Shown one piece after another: positions 37,428 through 45,303 of a stretch of DNA of 64,000 nucleotides. The stretch is from Chloroflexota bacterium (GTDB lineage: Bacteria; Chloroflexota; Dehalococcoidia; Lucifugimonadales; UBA3495): assembly GCA_009837355.1 (NCBI GenBank), contig VXTR01000075.1, positions 27,222 to 91,221 on the forward strand, given 5' to 3'. A program made the translations under genes and the position numbers. Below the pieces are notes generated by a model that had not been told where the DNA came from, searched no databases, and worked only from the letters and a program-made list of their open reading frames with translations. Numbering within the stretch: position 1 is the stretch's first letter; each line of letters starts with the position of its first letter.

Positions 37428-37457
37428 ATTCTAGCATTGACTCAACAACCCGGTCAA
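37428..37457 (-). promoter_or_regulatory. Candidate promoter of the yebC-ruvC-ruvA-uvrB operon
   Basis: TTGACC (37457-37452) and TGC-TAGAAT (37436-37428) on the minus strand are 18 bases apart, each hexamer five of six to consensus, with the TGC extension. The leader to ATG 37397 would be about 23 bases. Confidence 0.6.
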
Positions 37458-37500
37458 AACTCGCCGAACCCCGGCGGCCCGACATCGATAGCTGATACCC

Positions 37501-38919
37501 GTGCCTGATAACCATCGCCGTGCCGCCCGAGCTGACGCCATGGGCAGCGCCCCCATGTGGCTGCTGCTGCTGCGGATGGCCTTTCCACCGATGCTGGCCA
37601 TCGTAGTGATGGCCCTGTATAGCATCGTTGACCGCGCCTTTGTGGGCAACGCCGTGGGGGTGGACGCACTGAGCGGGCTGTCCGCCGCATTCCCGGCACA
37701 GATTGCGGCGGTTGCGGTTGGTCTCCTGCCCGGCCTGGGTGGGATGTCGGTGGTGTCCCGGGCCCTGGGGGGCAGGGACACGCGACTGGCCTCACGCGTA
37801 ATTGGATCGTGCCTGGTGATCCTGATTCCCATCTACCTGATTACGACCATTGCCGGGCTGATGCACCTGGACGAGCTGACTGCGTTGATGGGCGCGTCGC
37901 CGGCCACGGCGCCATATGCGAAGGAATACCTGATAATCATTCTGCCGGGTGGTCTGCTGACCATGATGACCATCGCGGCCAACGACCTGTTCATGGCCGA
38001 GGGGCAGCCGGGAGCCGCAACCATCATCCTGGCCGGCGGGGCAGTCGCAAACGTAATTCTCGACGCTCTGTTCATCCTGGTGTTCGGCTGGGGCATTACG
38101 GGGGCAGCAGCAGCGACGGTGCTCGCCCAGGGGCTGGCCGTCGTCTACGTGGCGTGGCTTTACCTTTCCGGGCGGAGCGCACTGAGCATTACCCTGGATG
38201 CGCTGCGGCCTCGCCTGGGGTTGATTCGGGAAATCATTGCGCTGGGGATGCCTATATTCATCATTGAGGCGGCTCGTTCAATCGTTGTTGTGGTCATCAA
38301 TAACATACTGGCCCGGTACGATGGCGGGGACGCTTACATTGCCCTGTTCGGCGCAATCAACGCGGTGCTGGAATTCGCGTTGGCTCCGTTCATCGGCGTC
38401 GCGTTGGCCTTCCTGCCGCTGGCGGCCTACAACTACGGCGCGCGCAACTACGCGCGGGTGCGGCAGGCCATCTGGCAAAGCTGCCTGGGCGCGACGGTAG
38501 CCGGCGCGTTGCTGATCGCCGTGCTGCTGCCGCTGTCCGGCCACATCATCGGGTTGTTCGCCGAGGGCAGCGCACTACCGGCGGAGGCAGGCAACGCCCT
38601 GCGAGTGGTCTTGATGGCGCTTCCCATCGTGGGCATTGAGTTCGTCAGCTCAATAGCTTTCCAGGCGCTGGGTAAGGCGTGGCCGTCGGTAGTGCTGACG
38701 ATAACCCAGCGTGTGGCGCTGCTGTTGCTGTGGGTGTTCACCCTGTCTGAAGCGCTGGGAGTTTGGGGAGTCTGGTGGTCGTTCCCGGCCACGGACCTGA
38801 GCGCGTTGGCGCTGGGGATTGGCGCGCTGGCGCTAATCTGGCGTCGGGTGGACAAGTGGGGCGAGGCCGATTTTGCCCGCAAGGTGGGCGATTTTGACAG
38901 CGCTGCCGTGCGGCAGTAG
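37501..38919 (+). CDS. MATE family efflux transporter
   Basis: A 472-residue integral membrane protein with about twelve hydrophobic segments in two similar halves, expected to export drugs or metabolites using a Na+ or H+ gradient. The N-terminal MGSAPMWLLLLRMAFPPM and VDRAFVGNAVGVDALSGLS match the DinF/NorM-type MATE start; GMSVVSRALGGRDTRLASRV follows. In the second half LAFLPLAAYNYGARNYARVR corresponds to the repeat. Start is GTG 37501, or ATG 37540, which would begin directly at the conserved MGSAP segment. It is divergent from the yebC operon. The substrate cannot be inferred. Confidence 0.88.
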   Translation: MPDNHRRAARADAMGSAPMWLLLLRMAFPPMLAIVVMALYSIVDRAFVGNAVGVDALSGLSAAFPAQIAAVAVGLLPGLGGMSVVSRALGGRDTRLASRVIGSCLVILIPIYLITTIAGLMHLDELTALMGASPATAPYAKEYLIIILPGGLLTMMTIAANDLFMAEGQPGAATIILAGGAVANVILDALFILVFGWGITGAAAATVLAQGLAVVYVAWLYLSGRSALSITLDALRPRLGLIREIIALGMPIFIIEAARSIVVVVINNILARYDGGDAYIALFGAINAVLEFALAPFIGVALAFLPLAAYNYGARNYARVRQAIWQSCLGATVAGALLIAVLLPLSGHIIGLFAEGSALPAEAGNALRVVLMALPIVGIEFVSSIAFQALGKAWPSVVLTITQRVALLLLWVFTLSEALGVWGVWWSFPATDLSALALGIGALALIWRRVDKWGEADFARKVGDFDSAAVRQ

Positions 38920-38970
38920 CATTGCGTCAGACCCGTTCATACAGTATGCAGCTACAACGGAGGGAACGTT

Positions 38971-39426
38971 ATGGCTATGAACTCATCGGGCGTTTCGCAC
39001 ATTGCGGTCTGCGTCCGCGACCTGGACGAATCGCTGAAGTTTTACCGGGACATCCTGGGCATGACGGTAACCGTTGACCGGGTTCAGGACACTTCCACGG
39101 GCGGGCTGCCGCACGTGTACGCCCACAACCGCGCGACCAGACGGCAGGCCATCCTGTCCTACGGCGAGGGGGCCGTGCCCACGCTGGTGATGACCAGCCA
39201 TCCCGGCGACGACGCCGACGGCGGACCAATCAAACTGGACCAAGTGGGCATCAGCCACATCTCCTTCACCGTGCCCGACGTTAAGGCGCTGGCGCAGGAG
39301 TTGATTGACGCCGGCGTGGAGTTGGCAGGGCCGCTGGAGGGCTTCACCAACGCCAATGGCGAGGTGTCCAGCATCTTCGTGTACGATCCGGACGGCATCC
39401 TGGTGCAGTTCGACGCCGGCGGATAG
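38971..39426 (+). CDS. VOC family (glyoxalase-like) protein
   Basis: A 151-residue vicinal-oxygen-chelate protein. Two beta-alpha-beta-beta-beta modules are visible: VSHIAVCVRDLDESLKFYRD with the first metal-binding His, and VGISHISFTVPDVKALAQEL with the second; FVYDPDGILVQFDAGG ends the domain. Members act as dioxygenases, lyases, epimerases or resistance proteins, and nothing here fixes the substrate. GGAGGGAACGTT precedes ATG. A different VOC protein follows 27 bases later. Confidence 0.85.
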   Translation: MAMNSSGVSHIAVCVRDLDESLKFYRDILGMTVTVDRVQDTSTGGLPHVYAHNRATRRQAILSYGEGAVPTLVMTSHPGDDADGGPIKLDQVGISHISFTVPDVKALAQELIDAGVELAGPLEGFTNANGEVSSIFVYDPDGILVQFDAGG

Positions 39427-39453
39427 ATTCTTTTCAAGGCAGGAGCGCTTCTT

Positions 39454-39921
39454 ATGGCCGAGTTTCAGAAAATCACTCCGTTTTTTTGGCTGGACGGTGT
39501 AGCCCGTGAAGCCGCTGATTTCTACGTGTCGATATTTGAGAACTCCAGGATTGTGTCCAGCGAAACGTACGCGGAGGGGCCGGCTGCTGGCAGTTCCACC
39601 GTGTTTTTCGAGCTGGACGGCGTGCAGTTTGTTGCCTTCGATGGGATTCCCGCTATCGAGTTCACCGAAGCCATTTCTTTCATGGTCTCTTGCGAATCCC
39701 AGGATGAGATTGACCACCTGTGGGACAAGCTCACGGCCGGCGGGAGCGAGATTCAATGCGGGTGGCTCAAGGATCGCTACGGGGTGACCTGGCAGATAAT
39801 CCCCAAAGACCTGCCCGGTATGCTCATGAGCGGCCCCAACGCCAACCGGGTCATGGAAGTGATGTTGCCCATGAAGAAGCTGGATATGCAGACACTGCTG
39901 GAAGCGCATCGGGGAGGCTAG
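39454..39921 (+). CDS. PhnB-like VOC family protein
   Basis: A 155-residue protein of the PhnB/3-dmu-9_3-mt branch of the VOC superfamily. Typical segments are QKITPFFWLDGVAREAADFY, VFFELDGVQFVAFDG, and WLKDRYGVTWQIIPKDLPGM. The first histidine of classical glyoxalases is not present at the N-terminus. Despite an occasional annotation as demethylubiquinone methyltransferase, the protein has no methyltransferase fold. Function is unknown. It is in a short plus-strand series with another VOC protein and an unknown gene. Confidence 0.82.
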   Translation: MAEFQKITPFFWLDGVAREAADFYVSIFENSRIVSSETYAEGPAAGSSTVFFELDGVQFVAFDGIPAIEFTEAISFMVSCESQDEIDHLWDKLTAGGSEIQCGWLKDRYGVTWQIIPKDLPGMLMSGPNANRVMEVMLPMKKLDMQTLLEAHRGG

Positions 39922-39927
39922 TTCATC

Positions 39928-40467
39928 ATGTCGCATCATTACGACGACCACGACCATGACAAGCTACTGCGGTGGCGGGACGACCTGCGCGCAGCCTCCG
40001 TAGCGGATGGCGATTTTCCGGCCATGGCGTTGTTCCTGGTCAAGCCGCAGGCGACGGGTTCGCACGAAATCTTCCGGCGCTACCGCACCGAGTTTGAGCA
40101 GCGCAACGCGGGTTTCGCGAACCTGGTGATTTTCGGGATGCACGGCGTGTCCGCTACGGTGCGGAGCCTGCTGGCCCAGACGGGTCTGTCCGAATCGGAC
40201 TTGCCGGTGATGATGCTGGCGCCGGCGGATGAGCCGGCATCGGTCATCGCCGTCAACCTGCCGGCCGGAGAAAGCCTGGAGGGTGGCGACGACCCCAACG
40301 GTGACGGCACCTGCGATTACCTGGCGCCGTGGCAGGACGTGCTGGATCGCATCCGCATCACCAAGCGCGGGCGACCGCTGCGGCTGATGGGCGTGCAAGG
40401 TCGCAAGCTGGACGGGCCGGACTTGCGGGAGTTGGCGGCGACGGCGTTGGCCTCCTCTCCTTCCTAA
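39928..40467 (+). CDS. Hypothetical protein with His/Asp-rich N-terminus
   Basis: A 179-residue soluble protein not assigned to a family. It opens MSHHYDDHDHDKLLRWRDDL, a potential metal-binding segment, followed by an alternating hydrophobic/helical pattern: FPAMALFLVKPQATGSHEIF, NAGFANLVIFGMHGV and DLPVMMLAPADEPASVIAVN. These strand-helix alternations could be a thioredoxin-like or alpha/beta fold, but no catalytic motif is visible. It begins seven bases after the PhnB-like gene, so it is probably co-transcribed. The restriction module begins about 110 bases after its stop codon. Confidence 0.6.
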   Translation: MSHHYDDHDHDKLLRWRDDLRAASVADGDFPAMALFLVKPQATGSHEIFRRYRTEFEQRNAGFANLVIFGMHGVSATVRSLLAQTGLSESDLPVMMLAPADEPASVIAVNLPAGESLEGGDDPNGDGTCDYLAPWQDVLDRIRITKRGRPLRLMGVQGRKLDGPDLRELAATALASSPS

Positions 40468-40583
40468 ATGCCGATGCCGAGGACACCCTGCAACAATTGA
40501 GGTTGTCGGGACGTCGGTTAGAACAGGCGCGCCGGGAGCTGACGATAATTGCGAATCTGGATTTGAGGATGTCGAATGGGTAG
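40468..40583 (+). pseudogene. Possible gene remnant or short coupled reading frame before mcrB
   Basis: A frame different from that of the upstream gene reads LNADAEDTLQQLRLSGRRLE and then QARRELTIIANLDLRMSNG, a plausible helical protein tail. Its stop TAG (40581-40583) overlaps the mcrB ATG by 8 bases, as in translational coupling. No good start codon exists downstream of the previous gene's stop, apart from TTG codons, so it may be the truncated end of a lost gene or a short leader peptide. Confidence 0.3.
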
Positions 40584-42329
40584 CAGAAGAACCGGGAATG
40601 GCGTAGAAAAGGTGTATGACGCGGCTCAAGCGTGGGTTGAGCGCGCGCTGCGCACCGACGATTCGCTCTTCACGCCGGGCAAGGCGATTTGGACGAGCAG
40701 GTGGCTAGGCGAACTGCGTGAGCGGTTCTTAAACCGGCTAGACGAATCAGATGACAACTTCTACATAAAGCTACAGCGGCAACTGGAAGGGAGTCCGTCG
40801 GACGTGTACCAGCTGATGGGGGAGGTCTTGTTCGTACACCTCCTCATAGTCACGCAAGGAGGAATGAAATCTGCCAGCAAAGAAGGCCGTATTAACCAGG
40901 TGCTCGGATGGTCGCCTTCACCAGTATATATCCCTGCTCCTCTTGCTGATAGTCTATCTCCGGGTATAGCGAGGCTGGGCCCCATGACAATCGGCCAACA
41001 TCTCTTGGCCTTCATCATTGAATTTGCGGAGCAGTGGAAGGAAACGAGTCCCGAAGAGCAGGATAGACTGCTCGCTGACCCTTGGGCGTTTAAAGACCGG
41101 GCGGAGAACTTTAACCCGCGCAGCGTCTTACTAAACAGTTCAACCAGCGGGGTGAGTACGCAGCGACGTGCACTCTATCACCTGCTCTTCCCTGATTCGT
41201 TTGAAGGGATTGTAGCAGCCAATGCAAAGATGAAGATTGCCAACACGTTTGAGGGCCTTGTCAAAGGGCAAACTGAGGATGTTGATCGCAAGTTACAACA
41301 GATTCGCCGTAGTCTGGAAACGAATCTAAACCGTGGCTTCGATTTTTTTGATCCTGACATTAGGAGAATCTGGGAAAATGGAGAGAAGCCGCCTTTCAAG
41401 ATAAGCAACAGGAACAGTGTATCGCCAGTTGACCATGCCACTCTCGCTAATCGCCTCTACTTGCCTGCTGGGTTCGTTGAAGAAATCCATGCCCTGCTGG
41501 AGGACAAGAAACAGGTCATCTTCCAGGGGCCGCCGGGTACGGGTAAGACTTACGTTGCCCGGAAACTGGCAGAGCATATCGCCGGCTCGAAAGAGCGGGT
41601 TACGCTGGTGCAGTTTCACCCGTCCTACGCCTACGAGGACTTCGTGCAGGGCTACCGTCCTGATTCGTCCGGCGACGGTCAGCTCAAGTACGAGCTTCGG
41701 AAAGGCCCCTTGCTGAGTGCGGCAGAACGAGCGGCGGACGACGAGTCTGGTGCCAAGCATTTTCTCATCATCGACGAAATCAATCGGGGTAATCTGGCCA
41801 AAGTTTTCGGCGAGCTTTACTTTCTGCTGGAATACCGCGACGAGGATATACGGCTCCAGTACTCCGATAAGTCGTTCCGCCTGCCTGAGAATCTCTACAT
41901 CATCGGGACTATGAACACCGCTGACCGCTCTATTGCGCTGGTGGATTTGGCGTTGCGCCGGCGGTTCTACTTTGTGGAGTTTCACCCAGACAAGTGGCCG
42001 ATTCAGGGTCTGCTGAGGGGTATCTCAGAGACAAAGCGCCCGGCATGGAGTGGGTTGCCGATGTCGTTGACGAGGCAAACAAAAGGCTGGGTAATGATCT
42101 CAACGCCGCCATCGGGCCCAGCTACTTTATGAAACCGGGTCTTGACGAGGCCGCCGTCCGCCGCATCTGGAAGTACGGCGTCCTGCCCTACATTGAGGAA
42201 CGGCTTTTCGGGCAAGGTGATGAGCGGCTGGCGGAGTTTGACCTGGACAGGCTGCTAAACAACGATCCCTCAGACCAACCTGACCCCATCGAGGGAGAGG
42301 GAGCGTTAGACGACTCCAGCGATGGTTGA
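40576..42329 (+). pseudogene. mcrB: McrB-like restriction GTPase/AAA+ subunit, interrupted by a frameshift
   Basis: An approximately 584-residue AAA+ protein in two frames. Residues 1-300 form a specificity domain of unknown type (e.g. RALYHLLFPDSFEGIVAANA). The motor has Walker A GPPGTGKTYVARK (from 318), FHPSYAYEDFVQGYRP, Walker B FLIIDEINRGNLAKVFGELY and MNTADRSIALVDLALRRRF, matching McrB. At the G run 42017-42020 the frame shifts: PIQGLLRG continues as YLRDKAPGMEWVADVVDEAN in the other frame up to TGA 42329. One extra G would restore one protein. Without correction the first frame ends at 42132. It may be a sequencing error or real inactivation. This part of the window is visibly less GC-rich than its neighbours. 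Confidence 0.85.
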
Positions 42330-43539
42330 GCTAAACCTGCGGGAGTATCAATCCAGCGGGCCATATCGACTTTCTGTCAACGACCGTGATGCGCTCGCTG
42401 AAGGCGTCAAGGTCAACGTTGCGCCGGCCCCGGGTGAAGATAACGCCTACATTCTGACTCCTGGATCGAACATCGGCGCGGTTGAAATCGGGGGGCTGTC
42501 GGTTCTCATCGAGCCGAAAATTGGCATTCCACAGGTGTTGTCGCTGGCCTGCTATGCCCTTGGGCGGGTCAAGTTTCACGCGGAGGATTTCGACTTCCGC
42601 GACGAGTACGCTTTGCCGGACGCTTTGGCGATGGCGCTAACTTTCCAAGCGCGCAGGGCGTTTGCACGGGGTCTGCCGCACGGCTACCGCACGGAGGAGG
42701 AAGCGCTGTACACCGTCCGGGGACGCATCCGGTTTGATGAGCAGCTGCGGCGCCGGTTTGGCGTTGCGCTGCCGGTGGAGGTGCGGTACGACGAATTCAC
42801 CGAGGATGTGCTGGCCAATCAGTTGGTGAAGGCGGCGGCCTACCGACTGGGGCGTATGCACTTGCGCGCCGCCCAAGCTCGGCGAAACCTGGGCTGGCTG
42901 GTGTCGCTGCTGGATAACGTGTCGGGGATTGAGTTTCCGGCCAACGACGTGCCGGCGGTGCAGTTTGACCGACTGAACGAACACTACCGGGGTGTCGTGG
43001 AGCTGTCGCGGCTTATCCTGCGGCACGGGGCGTTTGAGTCTGGTCGGGGGCAGGTTAGGGCTAGCGGGTTCTTGATGAATATGAACGTGGTGTTCCAGGA
43101 ATTCGTTACGTTAGCGCTGCGTGAGGAGCTGAGGCTTTCTGAACGCTCTTTTCCCGCCGAGTGCCGTGGGCGCAGGGTTATGCTAGACGAAACTGAACGA
43201 GTAAGGCTCGAACCGGATTTGTCTTGGTGGGACGGTCCAACTTGCGTATTCGTCGGCGACGCCAAGTACAAGAACCTTACCGGCCACCGCATTCCCAACG
43301 CCGATCTTTATCAGATGATTGCCTACGCCACTGCGCTTGACTTACCGGGCGGCTTGCTGATTTACGCGCAGGACGAAGCCGAGCCCCGTGAATACCGCGT
43401 CAGGCACTCCGGCAGGCGACTGGAAGTTGCCGCGTTGGACCTCGCCGGCACGCTGGATCAGGCACTCAATCGCGTCAGGGAACTATCGGAAAAGGTTATG
43501 GCGCTGCGCGATGAGGCTCTGGCTGGCCGGGGCCGATAG
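42322..43539 (+). CDS. mcrC: McrC-like restriction endonuclease subunit
   Basis: A 405-residue protein that would pair with McrB to cut modified DNA. The N-terminal half (VELNLREYQSSGPYRLSVND, then GAVEIGGLSVLIEPKIGIP) matches the McrC beta-rich domain that stimulates McrB. The nuclease core is PD-(D/E)xK: VRLEPDLSWWDGP followed by VFVGDAKYKN, with Asp and Asp-x-Lys in place, so it looks catalytically intact. The ATG overlaps the mcrB stop by 8 bases. Its 3' end overlaps the convergent kinase gene by 44 bases. Confidence 0.88.
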   Translation: MVELNLREYQSSGPYRLSVNDRDALAEGVKVNVAPAPGEDNAYILTPGSNIGAVEIGGLSVLIEPKIGIPQVLSLACYALGRVKFHAEDFDFRDEYALPDALAMALTFQARRAFARGLPHGYRTEEEALYTVRGRIRFDEQLRRRFGVALPVEVRYDEFTEDVLANQLVKAAAYRLGRMHLRAAQARRNLGWLVSLLDNVSGIEFPANDVPAVQFDRLNEHYRGVVELSRLILRHGAFESGRGQVRASGFLMNMNVVFQEFVTLALREELRLSERSFPAECRGRRVMLDETERVRLEPDLSWWDGPTCVFVGDAKYKNLTGHRIPNADLYQMIAYATALDLPGGLLIYAQDEAEPREYRVRHSGRRLEVAALDLAGTLDQALNRVRELSEKVMALRDEALAGRGR

Positions 43540-44158
43540 TGCGGCGCAGGGTTTCGTGGAGGGCCGGTTCCATGTCTTCCGGGGTTTGCACCAGGATGTG
43601 GGGGTGGGGCACTGGCTGGTCGGCTACTGCCATGCGGGAATAGACTTCCCAGCCGGCGTCGCTTTGGGCCGCGTCCGCCGCTCCTGATGCTCGGTCGGCG
43701 AGGCGTTGGCGCACCAGGGCCGGGCTGGCGGTGAAGCGGATGATGAGCGGGTCAACGCCGGCGTCCGCAGCGATGGCGTAGAGGGGAGCGCGGACTTTTT
43801 CGTTGAGATTGGTGGCGTCGAAAACCACCGAGTAGCCGTCGCATAGATATCCACGGGTCAGGACGTGCATGGCAGCGAATACCCGGCGATGTTCCCGGCG
43901 GCTGTAACTTGGTTGGGCCACCAGAGCCTTGCGGATGCGGTCGCTGTTCAGCCACAGGAACGGAGCGCGGTGGGCGAGTTGACGAGCGAAGTGGGACTTG
44001 CCAGTACCGGGCAGCCCGCACAGTATCACCAAGCTGGGTTCCGGGGTCTGCGTCGGGAGTTCGTCGGAAAGGGCTGAACGCAGCAACGTCAGGTCCGCCG
44101 GCCGCAGCCCCCCGGCAGTCCAGAATCGGCGGCGATCCGGTGGCTTCGGGCCGGGCAA
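43496..44158 (-). CDS. P-loop AAA/kinase family protein
   Basis: A 220-residue nucleotide-binding protein resembling the zeta-toxin/polynucleotide-kinase-like group often annotated as AAA family ATPase. Walker A is LCGLPGTGKSHFARQLA (from residue 47); WLNSDRIRKALV follows, with Asp-Arg typical of these kinases; YSVVFDATNLNEKVRAPLYA holds the Walker-B-like Asp and the NxN motif; a lid region DRASGAADAAQSDAGWEVYS comes next. It probably phosphorylates a small molecule or nucleic-acid end; no toxin-antitoxin partner is adjacent. It is the last gene of the pdxA-proC-yggT run. Confidence 0.75.
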   Translation of the reverse strand: MPGPKPPDRRRFWTAGGLRPADLTLLRSALSDELPTQTPEPSLVILCGLPGTGKSHFARQLAHRAPFLWLNSDRIRKALVAQPSYSRREHRRVFAAMHVLTRGYLCDGYSVVFDATNLNEKVRAPLYAIAADAGVDPLIIRFTASPALVRQRLADRASGAADAAQSDAGWEVYSRMAVADQPVPHPHILVQTPEDMEPALHETLRRTIGPGQPEPHRAAP

Positions 44159-44191
44159 GGAGAACTCCTTTCGGCGATTGGGAGCCAGACC

Positions 44192-44467
44192 TTACCGAAG
44201 CAGGGCCCGAAACACCGTCTGAACCACCACCAGGATGACCATCACCACGAGGGGGCTGAAGTCAATCATGCCCGTTTGGGGCAGCCGGCGGCGGATTGGT
44301 CCCAGCACCGGCTCGGTGAGGCTGAACACTACCTCGTACAGCTTGACCAGGACGTCCGGCGTACCACCGCCCTGCATCCCCATGTATTGCACGACCAGCC
44401 CCAGGATAATCCGCGCCAACAGCAGCAGATAGCAGAGCGTGATGAGCAGGTCGATAAGCTGGCCCAT
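44192..44467 (-). CDS. YggT family membrane protein
   Basis: A 91-residue protein with two hydrophobic helices (IDLLITLCYLLLLARIILGL and the C-terminal FSPLVVMVILVVVQTVFRAL) separated by the family segment VVFSLTEPVLGPIRRRLP. YggT proteins are linked to division and osmotic tolerance and are commonly encoded directly after proC, as here (28 bases). ATG 44467 begins MGQLIDLLITL. Confidence 0.9.
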   Translation of the reverse strand: MGQLIDLLITLCYLLLLARIILGLVVQYMGMQGGGTPDVLVKLYEVVFSLTEPVLGPIRRRLPQTGMIDFSPLVVMVILVVVQTVFRALLR

Positions 44468-44495
44468 AGTCAGTTAGCAGGACACTAAGGCAGGT

Positions 44496-45299
44496 CTAGT
44501 CCTGTCCCAGCCGGATGGATTTCAGGTAGGCAGCGTTGACGGCGTCCACCAACGCTGCGGGCACGCCGGCGCGTTCAAGGGCCTGCAAACCCTCGGCGGT
44601 GGTGCCGCCGGGCGACGTAACCATGTCCTTCAGTTCGGCGGGATGCTTTCCGGTTTGCAGAACCAGTTGGGTGCTGCCCTTTACCGTTTGCAAGGCCAGG
44701 CGTCGGGCCACATCCCGGGGCAAGCCCACGTACACTCCGGCGTCGATTAGCGCTTGCAGTATCAGGAAAATGTAGGCCGGACCGCTGGCGCTGAGCGCGG
44801 TTGCCATGTCCAAGTACTTCTCATCATCAACGTAAATCTCGTCGCCGATGGTGGACAGGATGGCGGCAGTAGTATCACGGTGAGCCTGGCTGACGGTGGG
44901 GGCGCAGGTCCACATGGTCATGCCCTCACCGATTTGCGCCGGGGTATTGGGCATCACCCGGATTATGCCGGGGTGTTGCATACCGTCGGCCAACGCTTTG
45001 ATGCGGGCGCCGGCGACGATGGACATCACGGACTGGCGGTCGGTGAACTGGCCGGCGATGTCGTAATAGACTTTAGGCAAATCCTGGGGCTTGACGGCCA
45101 TCACCACGATGTCGGAGGCGTCCACCACCGGGCCGTTGGACTGGGACACGTTGATGCCGTAGCGTTCCGCCAGGTAGTCTCGGCGGGCCGGCACGGGTTC
45201 GCCGATAATTACGTCATCGGCTCCGGCAACAGCGCCGTCCAGCATACCGCCGAGGATGGCCTCGGCCATGGTTCCGCCACCGATGAAGCCGATGTTCAT
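44496..45299 (-). CDS. proC: Pyrroline-5-carboxylate reductase
   Basis: A 267-residue NAD(P)H enzyme for the last step of proline synthesis. It begins MNIGFIGGGTMAEAILGGML with the Rossmann GxGxMA motif. VVMAVKPQDLPKVYYDI, IIRVMPNTPAQIGEGM, LSASGPAYIFLILQALIDAG and the C-terminal VTSPGGTTAEGLQALERAGV are diagnostic. ATG 45299 lies 4 bases after the pdxA stop; longer readings would run into pdxA. Confidence 0.95.
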   Translation of the reverse strand: MNIGFIGGGTMAEAILGGMLDGAVAGADDVIIGEPVPARRDYLAERYGINVSQSNGPVVDASDIVVMAVKPQDLPKVYYDIAGQFTDRQSVMSIVAGARIKALADGMQHPGIIRVMPNTPAQIGEGMTMWTCAPTVSQAHRDTTAAILSTIGDEIYVDDEKYLDMATALSASGPAYIFLILQALIDAGVYVGLPRDVARRLALQTVKGSTQLVLQTGKHPAELKDMVTSPGGTTAEGLQALERAGVPAALVDAVNAAYLKSIRLGQD

Positions 45300-45303
45300 G
45301 GCG

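Noticed and set aside
39454..39921. Demethylubiquinone 3-methyltransferase annotation for the PhnB-like protein
   Set aside because: The protein has a VOC fold and no SAM-binding motif; the methyltransferase label comes from a historical domain name.
41994..42329. Separate small gene after mcrB
   Set aside because: Its residues continue the McrB motor domain exactly where the first frame leaves homology, so it is the displaced C-terminus of mcrB.
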